The notes beneath the pieces were generated by a model, which was not told where the DNA came from, searched no databases, and saw only the letters and a program-made list of their open reading frames with translations. Of a DNA stretch of 64,000 nucleotides, positions 38,182-46,595 are shown one piece after another. Made by a program: the position numbers and the translations under genes. How positions within the stretch are numbered: position 1 is the stretch's first letter; the number at the start of each line of letters is the position of its first letter. The stretch comes from JAAFHB01 sp038236995 (lineage in GTDB: Bacteria > Bacteroidota > Bacteroidia > Bacteroidales > Prolixibacteraceae): positions 68,738 through 132,737 of the forward strand of contig JBBRZE010000002.1 of the NCBI GenBank assembly GCA_038236995.1, written 5' to 3'.

Positions 38182-39006
38182 CTAAACTAATGGAACTACA
38201 CCATGTAAGGTGGCATATTCTTCAATTTTTTCAACTTCTGATAAATCAATATATTCAGAATCATTCCAGTCTTTAATACTTTTCCAGGTATCATGTTGGT
38301 GCGGAAACAACTTTTTATCGGGTTCAGAAGAGATATGAAACCCTTTTGCGCTAACCAATGCTTTATTAAGCATGAATAAAACCGCTAAATCATTTTGAAT
38401 ATGATAATTATGCCTTTCTAAATCAATTGTCTGGGCATAAACCGGGATGTCATTTTTCCCAATTAAATCTACCTTAACGGGCATAATCAAACCTGGTACA
38501 ATTTCGGGAGTTACTTCCTGCTCAATATTAAAATAGGGTTGAACAGTGTTAAAAAATGCAGTGCGATTACTATCAAAGGAACGGGGTTCGGAAATCGTTT
38601 CTACAAATGCGAATTCATCCACATATTTTTTAAACAATGACTCGAACAAATCATCACTTGCCTGAAGTTCAATAGTTTTTGGTTTGCTAAATATCAAAAG
38701 ATTATTACTATACCTGCTTAAATATTCCAAATAGCTTAGGCTAAATGATTTATTTAAGATTTCAGAATCAGCATAAAGGCCCTTAAACTTTTCATTCTCG
38801 TCAGAAACAGTTGATGAAATTTGTTTAAGCGTGTCTTTAAGGTATTTGATAGCTTGCTGCGACATTAATTCTTTTACAACTGCGATTTTGTTCTTAGAAA
38901 AACGAAAAATTACATTGTCGCTGCCAACAAGCATCAAGCCTATGGCAACCTGCTCCTGAATTTCAGGGCGGATGGATGCCGATAATATGCTAAAGTGCGC
39001 TTGCAT
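38182..39006 (-). CDS. protein of unknown function paired with HipA-like kinase (DUF3037-like?)
   Basis: 274 residues, cytoplasmic, no signal peptide. I do not recognise it with confidence. The start HFSILSASIRPEIQEQVAIGLMLVGSDNVIFRFSKNKI recalls DUF3037 proteins, which often accompany HipA-like kinases. The middle has SLSYLEYLSRYSNNLLIFSKP, and the remainder is alpha/beta with no known catalytic motif. Its start overlaps the end of the kinase gene by 17 nt, so the two are translationally coupled and probably act together. It may be the substrate, regulator or antidote of the kinase. Confidence 0.65.
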   Translation of the reverse strand: MQAHFSILSASIRPEIQEQVAIGLMLVGSDNVIFRFSKNKIAVVKELMSQQAIKYLKDTLKQISSTVSDENEKFKGLYADSEILNKSFSLSYLEYLSRYSNNLLIFSKPKTIELQASDDLFESLFKKYVDEFAFVETISEPRSFDSNRTAFFNTVQPYFNIEQEVTPEIVPGLIMPVKVDLIGKNDIPVYAQTIDLERHNYHIQNDLAVLFMLNKALVSAKGFHISSEPDKKLFPHQHDTWKSIKDWNDSEYIDLSEVEKIEEYATLHGVVPLV

Positions 39007-39823
39007 TTTCTTTTGAATTAATATTTCGTTGTAAAAACTCCAAAAATAGGTTAAAAGAACCTTCTAACCAACTATCAACAAATATTTCATCTATTAGTTT
39101 GGTTTCCAGCGCACTTTTATTAATATTCCAGTCTAAAGGAAGCTGACTAATCAATTCAACGGTATTTTCCTGACAATGTTTTACTTTATTGAAAAAATTG
39201 TCGCGAATTTCCGCCAGACTCGATTTGTTTAATTCATTATCATTGAATAGTTTTTGAAATAGAGGTGAGTTGATAATACTGTCTTCATAAGTGATTTCGC
39301 ATATCGGAATATTAATATTACAGGTGTTTAAGATTGTTTCGTGGTCAATAGGTATAAAATTCCGTTGATTTTCAGTATCAACTAATAGGTTGTAATTGCC
39401 CTGGTTGCGGTCATCATTGGCAAGCCAGATATCGAATAAGGCAATATACAAAAGGTCTTTTCTGTTTGGAAAGTTTCTTCGTTGCTGACTTGAGATATTG
39501 GCAGTAAAATCAATCACTTCGGCAAACGTTCGCGAATATTGTAATCCAAAACAAGTAGTGTCGAAATAATAGGCATTTATGTTGAATTCCGAAGGTATAT
39601 GTTCCCTTTTGACCGAAATTAGTGCAAAATCAGGTACATTTAATCCCCATATCTTTAGAAATGAGGCTCCAATAAATTCACACATAAGTCTTACTGCTCC
39701 ACCTCTTCCTGTTGCATATTTGCAAACATAGCTATTCATATCATTACAGGATAGAAGTACAGGGCGGCTTCCACCTGTTTCAAATATCCTGTCGGCTGTT
39801 TGTATACTATATAGCTTTTGCAT
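38990..39823 (-). CDS. HipA-like protein kinase domain protein
   Basis: 277 residues. The kinase core is recognisable: a lysine in YVCKYA (35), catalytic-loop ANDDRNQGNYNLL with D138 and N143, and the metal-binding IDHE (160-162) in place of DFG. This matches the compact HipA-like kinase group rather than full HipA, which is longer. HipA-type kinases phosphorylate translation factors such as aminoacyl-tRNA synthetases and can cause growth arrest. Coupled to the 38182 gene by a 17-nt overlap. Upstream of it is a 165-bp gap, which may contain its promoter. Role in defence is inferred from location. Confidence 0.75.
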   Translation of the reverse strand: MQKLYSIQTADRIFETGGSRPVLLSCNDMNSYVCKYATGRGGAVRLMCEFIGASFLKIWGLNVPDFALISVKREHIPSEFNINAYYFDTTCFGLQYSRTFAEVIDFTANISSQQRRNFPNRKDLLYIALFDIWLANDDRNQGNYNLLVDTENQRNFIPIDHETILNTCNINIPICEITYEDSIINSPLFQKLFNDNELNKSSLAEIRDNFFNKVKHCQENTVELISQLPLDWNINKSALETKLIDEIFVDSWLEGSFNLFLEFLQRNINSKENASAL

Positions 39824-39988
39824 TTATATCAATTTATAATAACCTCCCTACTCCTCAATTTTGGTATTATGTTGTTCCGATGGAAAATAATGGGATTGTT
39901 TGGGTTCATCATTTTTATATAATGCATATATTCTGAATTTTAAATTTCAATTGTTGATGTGTATGCATTTTAATGAAAGTTGGTTTAA

Positions 39989-40477
39989 TCATAACAATTT
40001 TAATATTTTATCCCAATTGTTTTCCATATACAGAGAAATACCACGTCCCGGATTGAAAATAGGGTACATCTTCCGAAAATCACTCACCGCATTGGAGTAC
40101 GAATCATTTGTAATGTATCCCTTGCTTGCAAGATAAAGCAATGCAATAGATGGTGAACGAGACAAACCCTGATTGCAATGAATTAAAATTTTTCGATCAG
40201 CTATATGTTTGTCAATAAATTCCATAGACGACTTCATGATTGGATTGGTATAGGTTGGGCTTAATTCCTTTTCCATATCAACCATATTTAGAAATAAATT
40301 TTGACCTTTCTCCATTACCAAATAATGAGGATGAGTTGAAGGCAGTGAACCTTTATAGCCTACAGCATTGACATGACATGGGTGTTTACAAGCATGAATC
40401 ACCACCCAATCTGCCAAAGGAGAAATATTGCATTCTTGATCCGTGCCGATGTAAATATTTGGATAAATTTCTGTCAT
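39989..40477 (-). CDS. dual-specificity / tyrosine phosphatase-like protein
   Basis: 162 residues with the cysteine-phosphatase signature HCNQGLSRS (H100, C101, R107; HC-x5-RS). D67 in MVDMEK is a possible general acid. The C-terminal part YSNAVSDFRKMYPIFNPGRGI resembles the final helices of dual-specificity phosphatases. The start codon shares one base with the stop of the KTSC gene (TAATG), so it is co-translated with the SIR2-HerA-KTSC series. The substrate could be a phosphoprotein or a phosphorylated nucleotide or sugar. A role as regulator of the neighbouring effectors is a guess. Confidence 0.85.
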   Translation of the reverse strand: MTEIYPNIYIGTDQECNISPLADWVVIHACKHPCHVNAVGYKGSLPSTHPHYLVMEKGQNLFLNMVDMEKELSPTYTNPIMKSSMEFIDKHIADRKILIHCNQGLSRSPSIALLYLASKGYITNDSYSNAVSDFRKMYPIFNPGRGISLYMENNWDKILKLL

Positions 40478-40698
40478 TATTCTATTCTTTCATAAGGATA
40501 TAATCCTTTTAAGTTTCTATGCAAATATGAACCTATCGATGGTGCATTAAGAAGTCCATCATATTCATTTTGGGCAACACCTTTGTATATATACATAGTC
40601 CCATTCAGAAACCTAATATAAACAATCTGATTTGCTTCGTCGTAGCCTATTTCAGCTACATTTGAAGAACTAACTTGTTGCATTACTGGATAACTCAT
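40477..40698 (-). CDS. KTSC-domain small protein
   Basis: 73 residues matching the KTSC domain: SSNVAEIGYDEANQIVYIRFLNGTMYIYKGVAQNEYDGLLNAPSIG in order, then SYLHRNLKGLYPYERI. The domain is of unknown biochemical function and often occurs fused to or beside nucleic-acid enzymes. Its start lies 29 nt inside the end of herA and its stop overlaps the phosphatase start, so it is an integral member of this tightly packed operon. Confidence 0.85.
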   Translation of the reverse strand: MSYPVMQQVSSSNVAEIGYDEANQIVYIRFLNGTMYIYKGVAQNEYDGLLNAPSIGSYLHRNLKGLYPYERIE

Positions 40699-42493
40699 TT
40701 TCTTCCTCCTTTAATTTTTGATTTCTCCAAAGAGATAAAAGTTTATTATAATCTTCAATATTAATATTTTTATCTTCCATCCATTTCTCTGAAACTTTCG
40801 GATCGGAACCTTTAGGGGCATTTGAAAGTTTGTAAAATTGAACTCTTGAAGGAATTTTTACACCTTCGCCTGAAATAATTCCCTCCCCAGTTCTTAAACT
40901 GGGCAATAAATCGACCATTGTTTGCAATTCATCTTGAATCGCTGAACGAATATGGGCCCTATCTTTAGAATTATTCATTCTTAATGCAATGATTGTACCG
41001 CACTGGCTCAATACTGTTTCGTCCAATTCGGAAGGGCGCTGTGTCACTAATGCTAATCCAACACCATATTTTCTTCCCTCTTTTGCAATACTTTGAACAG
41101 CTCGTGAGGATATAGAATTTTCTCCAGCTTTTAAATAATTATGAGCTTCTTCTAATACAATTAATAAAGGTTGTTCTTTACCTCCATTGGGCAAATTCTG
41201 TCCCCAAAACAATGCATCATAAATAATTTTCAACAGAGTTCCGGATATTGAAGTCATAATTTCACTTGGAATGCCAGATAAATCAAGTATAGTTATCGGT
41301 TTATCACTTCCTAACCACTCAAAAAGCAAATTACTTAGATCACTTATAATTATTCCATCTAAATTTGGTTCGTAATCTCCCGGGTAAAAGAGAAAATTGT
41401 AAGTGGAGTCTTTTAGTTTTAATCTCACACTATCAAGAAATCCTAAAATTCCCTTGGCTTGAAAATTTAAAAACGGTGCACCTCCACCAGGACTTGCTGG
41501 AGGATATTCATTTGAAATTAATCGTTCAGGATTTCCATTTATTATTGGATTATTAACGGAATTCAAATCCCGGCTTATGCGAAGAGTTTTTCTCTCAAAA
41601 TCGTCACAATCAAACCACAGTTTTTTTATGCTAAATGGTATTGGAGTATCAGCAGTAATAAGCTCCGTTCCTATATCAATTGCATTTGCCCGTGCGGCTT
41701 GTATTTTTGATTCTTCAATTTTTGTTCTAAAATAATCTCTGTTTTGGTCTGAAAGAGAACCCGAAAAAATACTCATTAACTCATTGAAGGGCAATGCCCA
41801 GAAAGGGATGCATAATTCCTTTTCATCATTAGCACTGTTAGCTCTAATCTTATAAACATTACTTTTACCTTTTAAAATACTATCATATTCTCCATGTGGG
41901 TCTATTACAAGTATTCTAGAGCTTTTATAATTTTTATCTGCAATTGCCTTTAAAAGAACACCGACAGCATTTGATTTTCCACTACCTGTTGAACCAAGTA
42001 TTGCGCAATGCCGAGAAATTAGTTTGTTTAAATCAATCTTGGCATTTAGGCTTTCTGAAATACTAATATTGCCAATGGTTATTGAGTTATTAGTATCAAA
42101 TCCACCATAAACAATATCCAAATCTTTAATCGTCACCAAATGAACCTTATCACCGGTAGTTGGTGATTGAGAAACTCCTCGTTCAAATTTTCGGCCAATT
42201 TGTTCACCAATTAAAGCCATGTTAAGAAATTGTCGATTGTCAAGTTTGGAATAATCTTGTTCAATAATTTCTTTCATTCTTTCAGGAATTGCGGCTGCAC
42301 CAATTTGTGTGACAATTCCGTAAAGATTTGTATAGCCAAGCGGCACTTTTAAGAACGATCCAATTTGACCAATTCGATATACAATCCCATCAATAACAGG
42401 CATATTTGATTTAATATTGTCAGATAACTGAACTGTAATAGTATTGCCGCTTACACTAATAATTTCTCCAACTTCAGTTTGAAAATTTTTCAT
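40670..42493 (-). CDS. herA: HerA-family ATPase/helicase (SIR2-HerA system)
   Basis: 607 residues. An N-terminal HAS-barrel region (IISVSGNTITVQL...) is followed by the FtsK/HerA-type ATPase: Walker A LGSTGSGKSNAVGVLL near 170, Walker B LLIVLEEAHNYL near 447, then TQRPSELDETVLSQCGTIIALRM with the sensor and arginine-finger region. HerA proteins form hexameric DNA translocases. Next to a SIR2 protein they make the SIR2-HerA anti-phage complex, in which HerA assembles with SIR2 and NAD+ is depleted or phage DNA cleaved on infection. The gene overlaps sir2 by 4 nt (ATGA). Confidence 0.92.
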   Translation of the reverse strand: MKNFQTEVGEIISVSGNTITVQLSDNIKSNMPVIDGIVYRIGQIGSFLKVPLGYTNLYGIVTQIGAAAIPERMKEIIEQDYSKLDNRQFLNMALIGEQIGRKFERGVSQSPTTGDKVHLVTIKDLDIVYGGFDTNNSITIGNISISESLNAKIDLNKLISRHCAILGSTGSGKSNAVGVLLKAIADKNYKSSRILVIDPHGEYDSILKGKSNVYKIRANSANDEKELCIPFWALPFNELMSIFSGSLSDQNRDYFRTKIEESKIQAARANAIDIGTELITADTPIPFSIKKLWFDCDDFERKTLRISRDLNSVNNPIINGNPERLISNEYPPASPGGGAPFLNFQAKGILGFLDSVRLKLKDSTYNFLFYPGDYEPNLDGIIISDLSNLLFEWLGSDKPITILDLSGIPSEIMTSISGTLLKIIYDALFWGQNLPNGGKEQPLLIVLEEAHNYLKAGENSISSRAVQSIAKEGRKYGVGLALVTQRPSELDETVLSQCGTIIALRMNNSKDRAHIRSAIQDELQTMVDLLPSLRTGEGIISGEGVKIPSRVQFYKLSNAPKGSDPKVSEKWMEDKNINIEDYNKLLSLWRNQKLKEEENELSSNATS

Positions 42494-43764
42494 TTTTTCT
42501 GCTCTTCAGTTACATTTTGGGAAAAGATCATTGATTGAATGAAGTCAACAAAACACTTAAAGTCCGTAATCTTTAGTTCTCCTTCTCCTGTCCATTTTTC
42601 TTCCCCTTTTGCTTCGGTATTCATTACCTCGTTAGGATTATTTGGAGCATCTTCATCAAAGTAAAGGTTAATGTTAATAGTATCCTCTTTATCAGGTTCT
42701 CTTTTTAATCTCCATTTACCATACTGACAACCAATTACTGCAGATCTACAACCAAAAATTGACATTTTACTATTTTCCTTAGCTAACTTTGCAAGCATTG
42801 ATTCTTCAGTAAACAAATATCCGTTTCTTTTTCCTTCATTCCACTGAATATCATAACATAGCACACACACATGTGCTAATGTATTTGACTTTAATGCTGT
42901 TAAGATTCGTTCATTAATATGTTCATCGCCAAAAGAATAACCACATATAATAAGTATAGTATCTGGTTGCCTAAGAAAATGACTTAATCTGTCTCCTAAA
43001 GCAGTATATGGCTGTTTTTTTGAATCATTATATTTTAACGTTGACGGATAAATTAAAATATCCTCTGAATCAGAATCTTTCCTCCAAACCTTTTTTGTTT
43101 CTTCGTCATAATGCCAGCCTAATGACCCATGAATCTTCCATAACTTTGTTTGGTTTGGTAAGAAGCATAAATCATCAACAGAATTTGAATTAAAAAAAGG
43201 TCTGAAACTTCCTGTAAAGCCATCATAATAAGGAATGTTTTTATGTTCTAAGCCTAATTCAAATAGGTAGTCATAATTTGTTGTAAAAATTTCAATTGGG
43301 TACTTTCTATCGGCTTTTCCAATCCATTCCGCAAAATCGACATGAATTACATTATCCAGATCAATCTTTTCGTGAATACTTACCGCAGTTCTAATTTGAT
43401 TCTTTATTTCTTTAATCAAGTTATCAAAATCTTTTACTTTAAGTCCATTTAGTATACCATTTCCAATGATCTGTTTCTTTTGCTCAAGATTGGATAATAA
43501 ACTCTCAACATTATATTTTTCAACTTCTATCTCAAGTTTAATCTCATCTATAGCTCCTTTGTACAAAACCATATTAGATAATTCCTTTTCAATGTCCTGC
43601 GTCATTTTCGCTATTGCAGGAACAACTACTGAAGCATTATTTTTCTTCGCAAGTGAAGTTCCTGCTCCAAATAAAAATGCAACTTTCTTTTTGTCTGAAA
43701 CTAAAAGTTGTTGCAATCCTCTAATGTATTCCGATGGATCATGTGTCATAATGTTTTTCTCCAT
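42490..43764 (-). CDS. SIR2-domain NADase effector (SIR2-HerA system)
   Basis: 424 residues. SIR2 motifs are clear: FLFGAGTS (31-37), TTNYD (161-165, N163), LWKIHGSLGW with catalytic H212, and ICGYSFGDEHINERI (274-288). The conserved Asn and His indicate a live NAD+-cleaving site. A C-terminal extension of about 130 residues follows. It starts one base after the hsdS stop (ATG 43764; an in-frame ATG five codons in, MTHDPSEYI, is also plausible). Paired with HerA it is expected to act in abortive infection. Similar SIR2-HerA pairs are described; the extended operon here is less common. Confidence 0.9.
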   Translation of the reverse strand: MEKNIMTHDPSEYIRGLQQLLVSDKKKVAFLFGAGTSLAKKNNASVVVPAIAKMTQDIEKELSNMVLYKGAIDEIKLEIEVEKYNVESLLSNLEQKKQIIGNGILNGLKVKDFDNLIKEIKNQIRTAVSIHEKIDLDNVIHVDFAEWIGKADRKYPIEIFTTNYDYLFELGLEHKNIPYYDGFTGSFRPFFNSNSVDDLCFLPNQTKLWKIHGSLGWHYDEETKKVWRKDSDSEDILIYPSTLKYNDSKKQPYTALGDRLSHFLRQPDTILIICGYSFGDEHINERILTALKSNTLAHVCVLCYDIQWNEGKRNGYLFTEESMLAKLAKENSKMSIFGCRSAVIGCQYGKWRLKREPDKEDTININLYFDEDAPNNPNEVMNTEAKGEEKWTGEGELKITDFKCFVDFIQSMIFSQNVTEEQKK

Positions 43765-43765
43765 T

Positions 43766-44953
43766 TTAAATTTTCACCCTTACCTCCCCACTCATCAACT
43801 TCGGCAATAAAGAATCCCGAAGGGAGGTTAGTGTACGGATTTGGTTTTGGTTATTAAACATTTTTTTAAAATATGGCTTTGCCATTTCTTCAAATTCCTG
43901 AATAACCAAGCTATCAGGCAGAGAAATCTTAAGTTCTTTGAAAGTCGTGGTTGTAATTGTGTCAAAAACGCTTCCATAGGCTGCTGCTTGCAATTCATTG
44001 ACGGAATATGCTACGAGCAAATAAGTGAAAAAGAAACATCCTTCAAACTTCGGTTTAATCCCATAATTAGATTGGCTGTATGCCATTGGCTCTGAAAGCA
44101 AGCAATATTTACCGACAGTTCCTCTTGCTGAAATGACCGTTGAAAATTTTGGTAGCAATTTTGCCGAACTATTTTGTAATCCTATTTCCGTAATCGATTT
44201 TTCAGTACGCACAATAAAATTCTTGTGGTTTGTTGAAATATCACCACAGGAAAGCCATTTGATATTTCCATCCCAATATTCGGCATTTTCGGTTTTGGGT
44301 GTTCCTCCACCTATCAATTCTATTGAATCAAAAAGATTTGTTTCTACCCATACTTCCTTTGCCTCCTCCACAAACCATTGTCTAAAAAGCGTTTCTGCCA
44401 TAGCTTCTAAAGTAGCATTTTGTCGGTGCAGCAGATCTATTTTATCATCTAAACTGGTAAGTAATGTGGCGATTGCGCGTTGTTCAGATAATAAAGGATA
44501 ACTAATAGGAATGCCTTTCAAAATTCCTGTATTAATAGAGGGCATTGTTGCCCCAACAGAAATATTTAGAATATATTCTCTAAACTTCGGTTGCTGAAAA
44601 TAATAACTAAGAAATCTTGAATCAACTTCGGTCTTATCAGGCCTAACTCTTAACATTCTGGATGAAAACATCCAACCGTCTTGCTCTGGTTTGACAAAGG
44701 CACTTAAATCCACAGATCCAACGCGGGTAAAAATAATATCACCTTCTTTCAATAAATATTTCGAGAGTCTTATTTTATCTTCGTCTGTGACACTTGGATA
44801 GTTGAAATTTTTAATCTTAAAATCTTGAATGTGTTCAACCGTTATAACCGGAGTACCTCCTGTTACATATTGTCCGTTCTTTAATTGGCTTCCAAATGGT
44901 CCAGTCTGAACTTCAGAAATTTCGCCTAATTCTGTCTCTTTCCACTCACTCAT
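43766..44953 (-). CDS. hsdS: type I restriction-modification specificity subunit
   Basis: 395 residues with two target-recognition domains separated by a conserved helix (LLTSLDDKIDLLHRQNATLEAMAETLFRQWF, about 165-195) and closed by a second helix (MFNNQNQIRTLTSLRDSLLPKLMSGEVRVKI). The first domain begins WKETELGEISEVQTGPFGSQLK. It sets the bipartite DNA sequence recognised by the HsdM/HsdR complex. It lies between the toxin-antitoxin-like pair and sir2 on the same strand, with the sir2 ATG one base beyond its stop. Confidence 0.94.
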   Translation of the reverse strand: MSEWKETELGEISEVQTGPFGSQLKNGQYVTGGTPVITVEHIQDFKIKNFNYPSVTDEDKIRLSKYLLKEGDIIFTRVGSVDLSAFVKPEQDGWMFSSRMLRVRPDKTEVDSRFLSYYFQQPKFREYILNISVGATMPSINTGILKGIPISYPLLSEQRAIATLLTSLDDKIDLLHRQNATLEAMAETLFRQWFVEEAKEVWVETNLFDSIELIGGGTPKTENAEYWDGNIKWLSCGDISTNHKNFIVRTEKSITEIGLQNSSAKLLPKFSTVISARGTVGKYCLLSEPMAYSQSNYGIKPKFEGCFFFTYLLVAYSVNELQAAAYGSVFDTITTTTFKELKISLPDSLVIQEFEEMAKPYFKKMFNNQNQIRTLTSLRDSLLPKLMSGEVRVKI

Positions 44954-45047
44954 TGGTATTAATCGTTAAATGGTTAGTGGAAATACTTTTGACTGAAGGT
45001 TGGTTTTTCATAGTTTCGAAATAATAGTTTAAGCGAGATCTTGCCTT

Positions 45048-46169
45048 TTAAATAGTTGCAGAAACAGTTTTGTTTGATTCGGTAAACAGGTTAATTGGCA
45101 CTTTAAATTGGTTAAACTGTTGGTATCCAATTAAACCGGTATGTTGCAATTGCCCCACAATAATAGCGGGATGTGTTTCGTACCTGGCTGCATATTCCAC
45201 GAAATCGCGCTCATTAAAATGCATATTGGTTGTCAGACTTTCATAAGCAGCCTGTGGAAATAAATATTTCTGTGCAAATTGGTTGGCTTCCTTTTCTTTT
45301 GCTTCATCTATTGGGCTGCCGTGCAAATCTTCGAGAAATATATCCTTTTTACCGTGTTTCAGAATATGACCCGCTTCGTGGTAAAAGGCAAACCAGAAAC
45401 TATCATTTGTTTTGTAACGTCCGGATAGTTGAATAATCGGATTTTTACCTTTCCACCAGGTGGCGCCACTGATCGGCGCTTTCGGTAAGCAAGGCGTATA
45501 CAGAACCGCGACACCACATCGGGCACAAATTTCCTGTAACTGCTCCTTAAAATCTTCGGGTTGATGAATAACCAATGTTTTTATTTCATCCAGTGTATTA
45601 TTAAATGCTGATTTATCAAATTCAGGGAGTTTACGATTGGCTGATTTGTGCTCCCCAATCCGTAACCAAGCTGATATAGCATGAGGACTTTGGGTATTGG
45701 CAAGCGATATTTTAAAAGCGGTTGCAACAGCTTCCTTTAAATAAATGTCTTCCCATTGACGTGGAGAGGCAATACTAAAAAACTTTAGCAGGGCATTGAC
45801 TTGTTCTGGTTTGTTCAATGTATCAGGCAACCATTCCATTTTTCTCAATTCCCTGACAGGAAACAGGTCTAACCAACCGTAGCAACTTTCAAGGAATTCT
45901 TGTTGCTCAATATTGGCAAGTTCCATGCGGTATTCATTTTCGCGTGCCATCCAGAAGCTTACGGCAATTCCTAATACCCGTTCAAGTAAAATGGCCGTTT
46001 TGAGCGTAATGGGTTCACGCCCTTTAATAATATCGTTCAATTTTTCTTTTGGCCGCCCAATCCTTTCGGCCAATTCAGCCTGTGACATGCCAATTGTATC
46101 AATCGTTTCCTGGATCGTGTCGCCCGGAGGAGAAAGTAATTCCTTTTGTAGTTTTAAATCGGAGCTCAT
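45048..46169 (-). CDS. HigA-like HTH antitoxin fused to ImmA/IrrE metallopeptidase domain
   Basis: 373 residues. N-terminal XRE/HigA helix-turn-helix (about 20-75: MSQAELAERIGRPKEKLNDIIKGREPIT). The C-terminal ImmA/IrrE-type zinc peptidase has HEAGH (264-268) followed by LPEDLHG-like FLEDLHG and EKEANQFAQKYLFP. Proteins of this build sense a signal and cleave or derepress a partner repressor. It follows the HigB-like gene by 42 bp, so it is probably the cognate antitoxin and autoregulator. Placed between hsdM and hsdS, it may also regulate the restriction operon. Confidence 0.88.
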   Translation of the reverse strand: MSSDLKLQKELLSPPGDTIQETIDTIGMSQAELAERIGRPKEKLNDIIKGREPITLKTAILLERVLGIAVSFWMARENEYRMELANIEQQEFLESCYGWLDLFPVRELRKMEWLPDTLNKPEQVNALLKFFSIASPRQWEDIYLKEAVATAFKISLANTQSPHAISAWLRIGEHKSANRKLPEFDKSAFNNTLDEIKTLVIHQPEDFKEQLQEICARCGVAVLYTPCLPKAPISGATWWKGKNPIIQLSGRYKTNDSFWFAFYHEAGHILKHGKKDIFLEDLHGSPIDEAKEKEANQFAQKYLFPQAAYESLTTNMHFNERDFVEYAARYETHPAIIVGQLQHTGLIGYQQFNQFKVPINLFTESNKTVSATI

Positions 46170-46211
46170 AGTGTCGTGTTTTTAGTCCAATTTTGCCTCT
46201 GATTTCAAGGC

Positions 46212-46544
46212 TTAATGGTAATCTTCAGTACCTAAAATCTGTATATCCGTTATTCGGATGCAGTCGATGCTGCTGTCATCTTTTACCGGGACAGGATGAT
46301 GATCAGGGATGAATACAATTCTGTAATTTCCCGAGATATCAACGGCAAATTCGCCCTTTCTGTCCCCTTTTAGTTCATGGCAGTTGGCTGCAGGAATCGA
46401 TTTCAGGACTTCCAGATTATCAGATGCAGAAATTTCTTTCATCCGCTGATTTACCTTCTTCGCCATTACGCCAAATGCTTTTTGAATTTCTTTTGCCTCG
46501 GTTAAACTTCGCGCTAACTTATTTGATTTAAAAGATATTTTCAC
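46212..46544 (-). CDS. HigB/RelE-superfamily toxin
   Basis: 110 residues with the RelE-like fold pattern: helical KLARSLTEAKEIQKAFG, then HELKGDRKGEFAVDISGNYRIVFIPDHH, matching HigB-type mRNA interferases with a basic catalytic surface. It lies 51 bp after hsdM and before the HigA-ImmA-like gene. It would cleave ribosome-bound mRNA when freed of antitoxin. The interval between Arg/Lys-rich strands contains an acidic-hydrophobic insertion (VPVKDDSSIDC), which varies in the family. Confidence 0.82.
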   Translation of the reverse strand: MKISFKSNKLARSLTEAKEIQKAFGVMAKKVNQRMKEISASDNLEVLKSIPAANCHELKGDRKGEFAVDISGNYRIVFIPDHHPVPVKDDSSIDCIRITDIQILGTEDYH

Positions 46545-46595
46545 TGCAAAGATAATTTAATTAACTAAAAAGGTTAATAAAAAATAAATATATTT

